This document shows positions 63,303-64,000 of a DNA stretch of 64,000 bases, one piece after another (position 1 is the stretch's first letter; the number at the start of each line of letters is the position of its first letter). The DNA is from Aurantiacibacter sediminis. GTDB lineage: Bacteria > Pseudomonadota > Alphaproteobacteria > Sphingomonadales > Sphingomonadaceae. The stretch is taken from contig NZ_JAEANY010000002.1 in assembly GCF_016019885.1 (NCBI RefSeq), forward strand, positions 310,001 to 374,000. The letters are read 5' to 3'. The notes under the pieces were generated by a model, which was given only the letters and a program-made list of their open reading frames with translations, searched no databases and had not been told where the DNA came from. The translations under genes were made by a program, and so were the position numbers.

Positions 63303-64000
63303 AGGATCGACCAGTCCCCTGCCGTCAGCCGGTCATGCAACACGCATCCGGCATCGCGATAGGCCTTGGTTACATCGGCCTCCTGCGTGGTCAACAGGCC
63401 GGATAGCAGGATGTCCCCCCCCGGCACGACAGCGCCAGCAAAGTCCTGCGCCATATCGATCAGCGGTGCCGCGAGGATATTGGCGATCAGCAGGTCGAAC
63501 GGCGCTGCGGATTGCAGTGCGGGATCGTCCATCCCGTCCGCCACCAGCATGGTGAGTGTGCCTTTGCCACTGCCCATCGCGATTCCATTGCCCTCCGCAT
63601 TGCCGATGACGGCAGGTTCGCAGACCGGATCGATATCGGACGCAGTGGCAATGGTCTCGGGCCAGAGATGCAGCGCCCCGAAGGCGAGCAGGCCTGTCCC
63701 GGTGCCGATATCGGCGGTGCTTTGCGGGGAAAGGCCCTGCTGCTCCATCCTGTCGAGCATCACGAGGCAGCCCCATGTGGTCTCATGATGACCGGTGCCA
63801 AAGGCTTGAGCAGCGGGAATGCAGAAATTGCGAATGCCTGCCGCATCGCTCGGCGCGTGATCGGGCGTGTGGACATAGAACCGTCCGGCAGTGATCGGTT
63901 TCACCCCGCGCTGGCTTTCGGTGACCCAGTCGGTCTCGGGCAGCTCTTCTTCTTCGAGTTCGGGCTGGTTGTCCCCGAATAGCGCAAGCACCGCGCGGCG
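63275..64000 (-). CDS. prmA: Ribosomal protein L11 methyltransferase (partial, 5' end missing)
   Basis: About 240 C-terminal residues, open to the end of the window. Motifs are 'FGTGHHETTWGCLVMLD' (the PrmA substrate/AdoMet segment), 'TADIGTGTGLLAFGALHLWP' for AdoMet binding, 'ASDIDPVC' and 'DLLIANILAAPLIDMA' with the PrmA NILA motif. It trimethylates ribosomal protein L11. It probably shares a transcript with the DUF2459 gene, which it overlaps. Confidence 0.92.
   Translation of the reverse strand, partial: RRAVLALFGDNQPELEEEELPETDWVTESQRGVKPITAGRFYVHTPDHAPSDAAGIRNFCIPAAQAFGTGHHETTWGCLVMLDRMEQQGLSPQSTADIGTGTGLLAFGALHLWPETIATASDIDPVCEPAVIGNAEGNGIAMGSGKGTLTMLVADGMDDPALQSAAPFDLLIANILAAPLIDMAQDFAGAVVPGGDILLSGLLTTQEADVTKAYRDAGCVLHDRLTAGDWSILWLKQNSST

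Overview
The window is about 60% GC, gene-dense chromosomal DNA from an alphaproteobacterium, most likely order Sphingomonadales and probably family Erythrobacteraceae. The pointers are split b'/b ATP synthase stalk genes, ribosomal proteins S16 and L9 with long acidic tails, a FYDLN acid-domain protein, a large signal-peptide-bearing TonB-dependent receptor, a helix-turn-helix protein of a type common in sphingomonads, and a BciA-type divinyl chlorophyllide reductase, as expected in lineages with bacteriochlorophyll. No 16S rRNA is present, so the family placement is an inference.

Layout. 0-9 kb: atpF2'-atpF, a PepSY-type membrane protein, dodecin, gloB and a GFA-family gene; then the minus-strand block aroA / DUF411 / small membrane protein / cmk / rpsA with an Mpo1-like gene between cmk and rpsA. 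8.6-9.5 kb: FYDLN gene and tRNA-Ala, flanked by two inverted copies of a 69-bp repeat. 9.6-17.5 kb: the translation block ffh, rpsP, rimM, trmD, rplS, interrupted by a nitrilase and a membrane protein, then a secreted S9 peptidase followed by a duplicated 3' end of rplS. 18-23.5 kb: asd, lipoproteins, an alpha/beta hydrolase, an M23 peptidase and bciA. 23.6-26 kb: a SnoaL-like lipoprotein and rpsF-rpsR-rplI. 26-36 kb: CbrC, DUF808, a divergent Mpl-like ligase / LD-carboxypeptidase pair for murein recycling, fabD and fabG split by a beta-propeller lipoprotein, and dnaN. 36-43 kb: an FprA-like reductase and two tandem GGDEF-EAL-PilZ proteins. 42.8-47.7 kb: lepA followed by a low-GC three-gene island (ParB-like protein, candidate nuclease, D12-class adenine methyltransferase). 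47.7-57.5 kb: a helix-turn-helix protein, Flp pilin, TonB receptor, a three-gene 2OG-oxygenase/methyltransferase operon, bamD and two PilZ proteins. 57.6-64 kb: recN, a frameshifted DUF559 gene inside a cassette with terminal inverted repeats, ligA, an SDR, DUF2459 and partial prmA.

The best candidate for an undescribed system is the island at 44653-47655. The encoded set (ParB/Srx-like DNA-binding protein, a protein with a D..D...Q-x-S...K pattern reminiscent of PD-(D/E)XK nucleases, and an adenine methyltransferase) suggests a restriction-modification-like defence module, and the composition break starts inside the last codons of lepA. Other structures worth attention are the rplS 3'-end duplication bracketing the S9 peptidase, the DUF559 cassette whose right repeat supplies the ligA ribosome-binding site, and the concentration of c-di-GMP genes (two GGDEF-EAL-PilZ and two stand-alone PilZ proteins).
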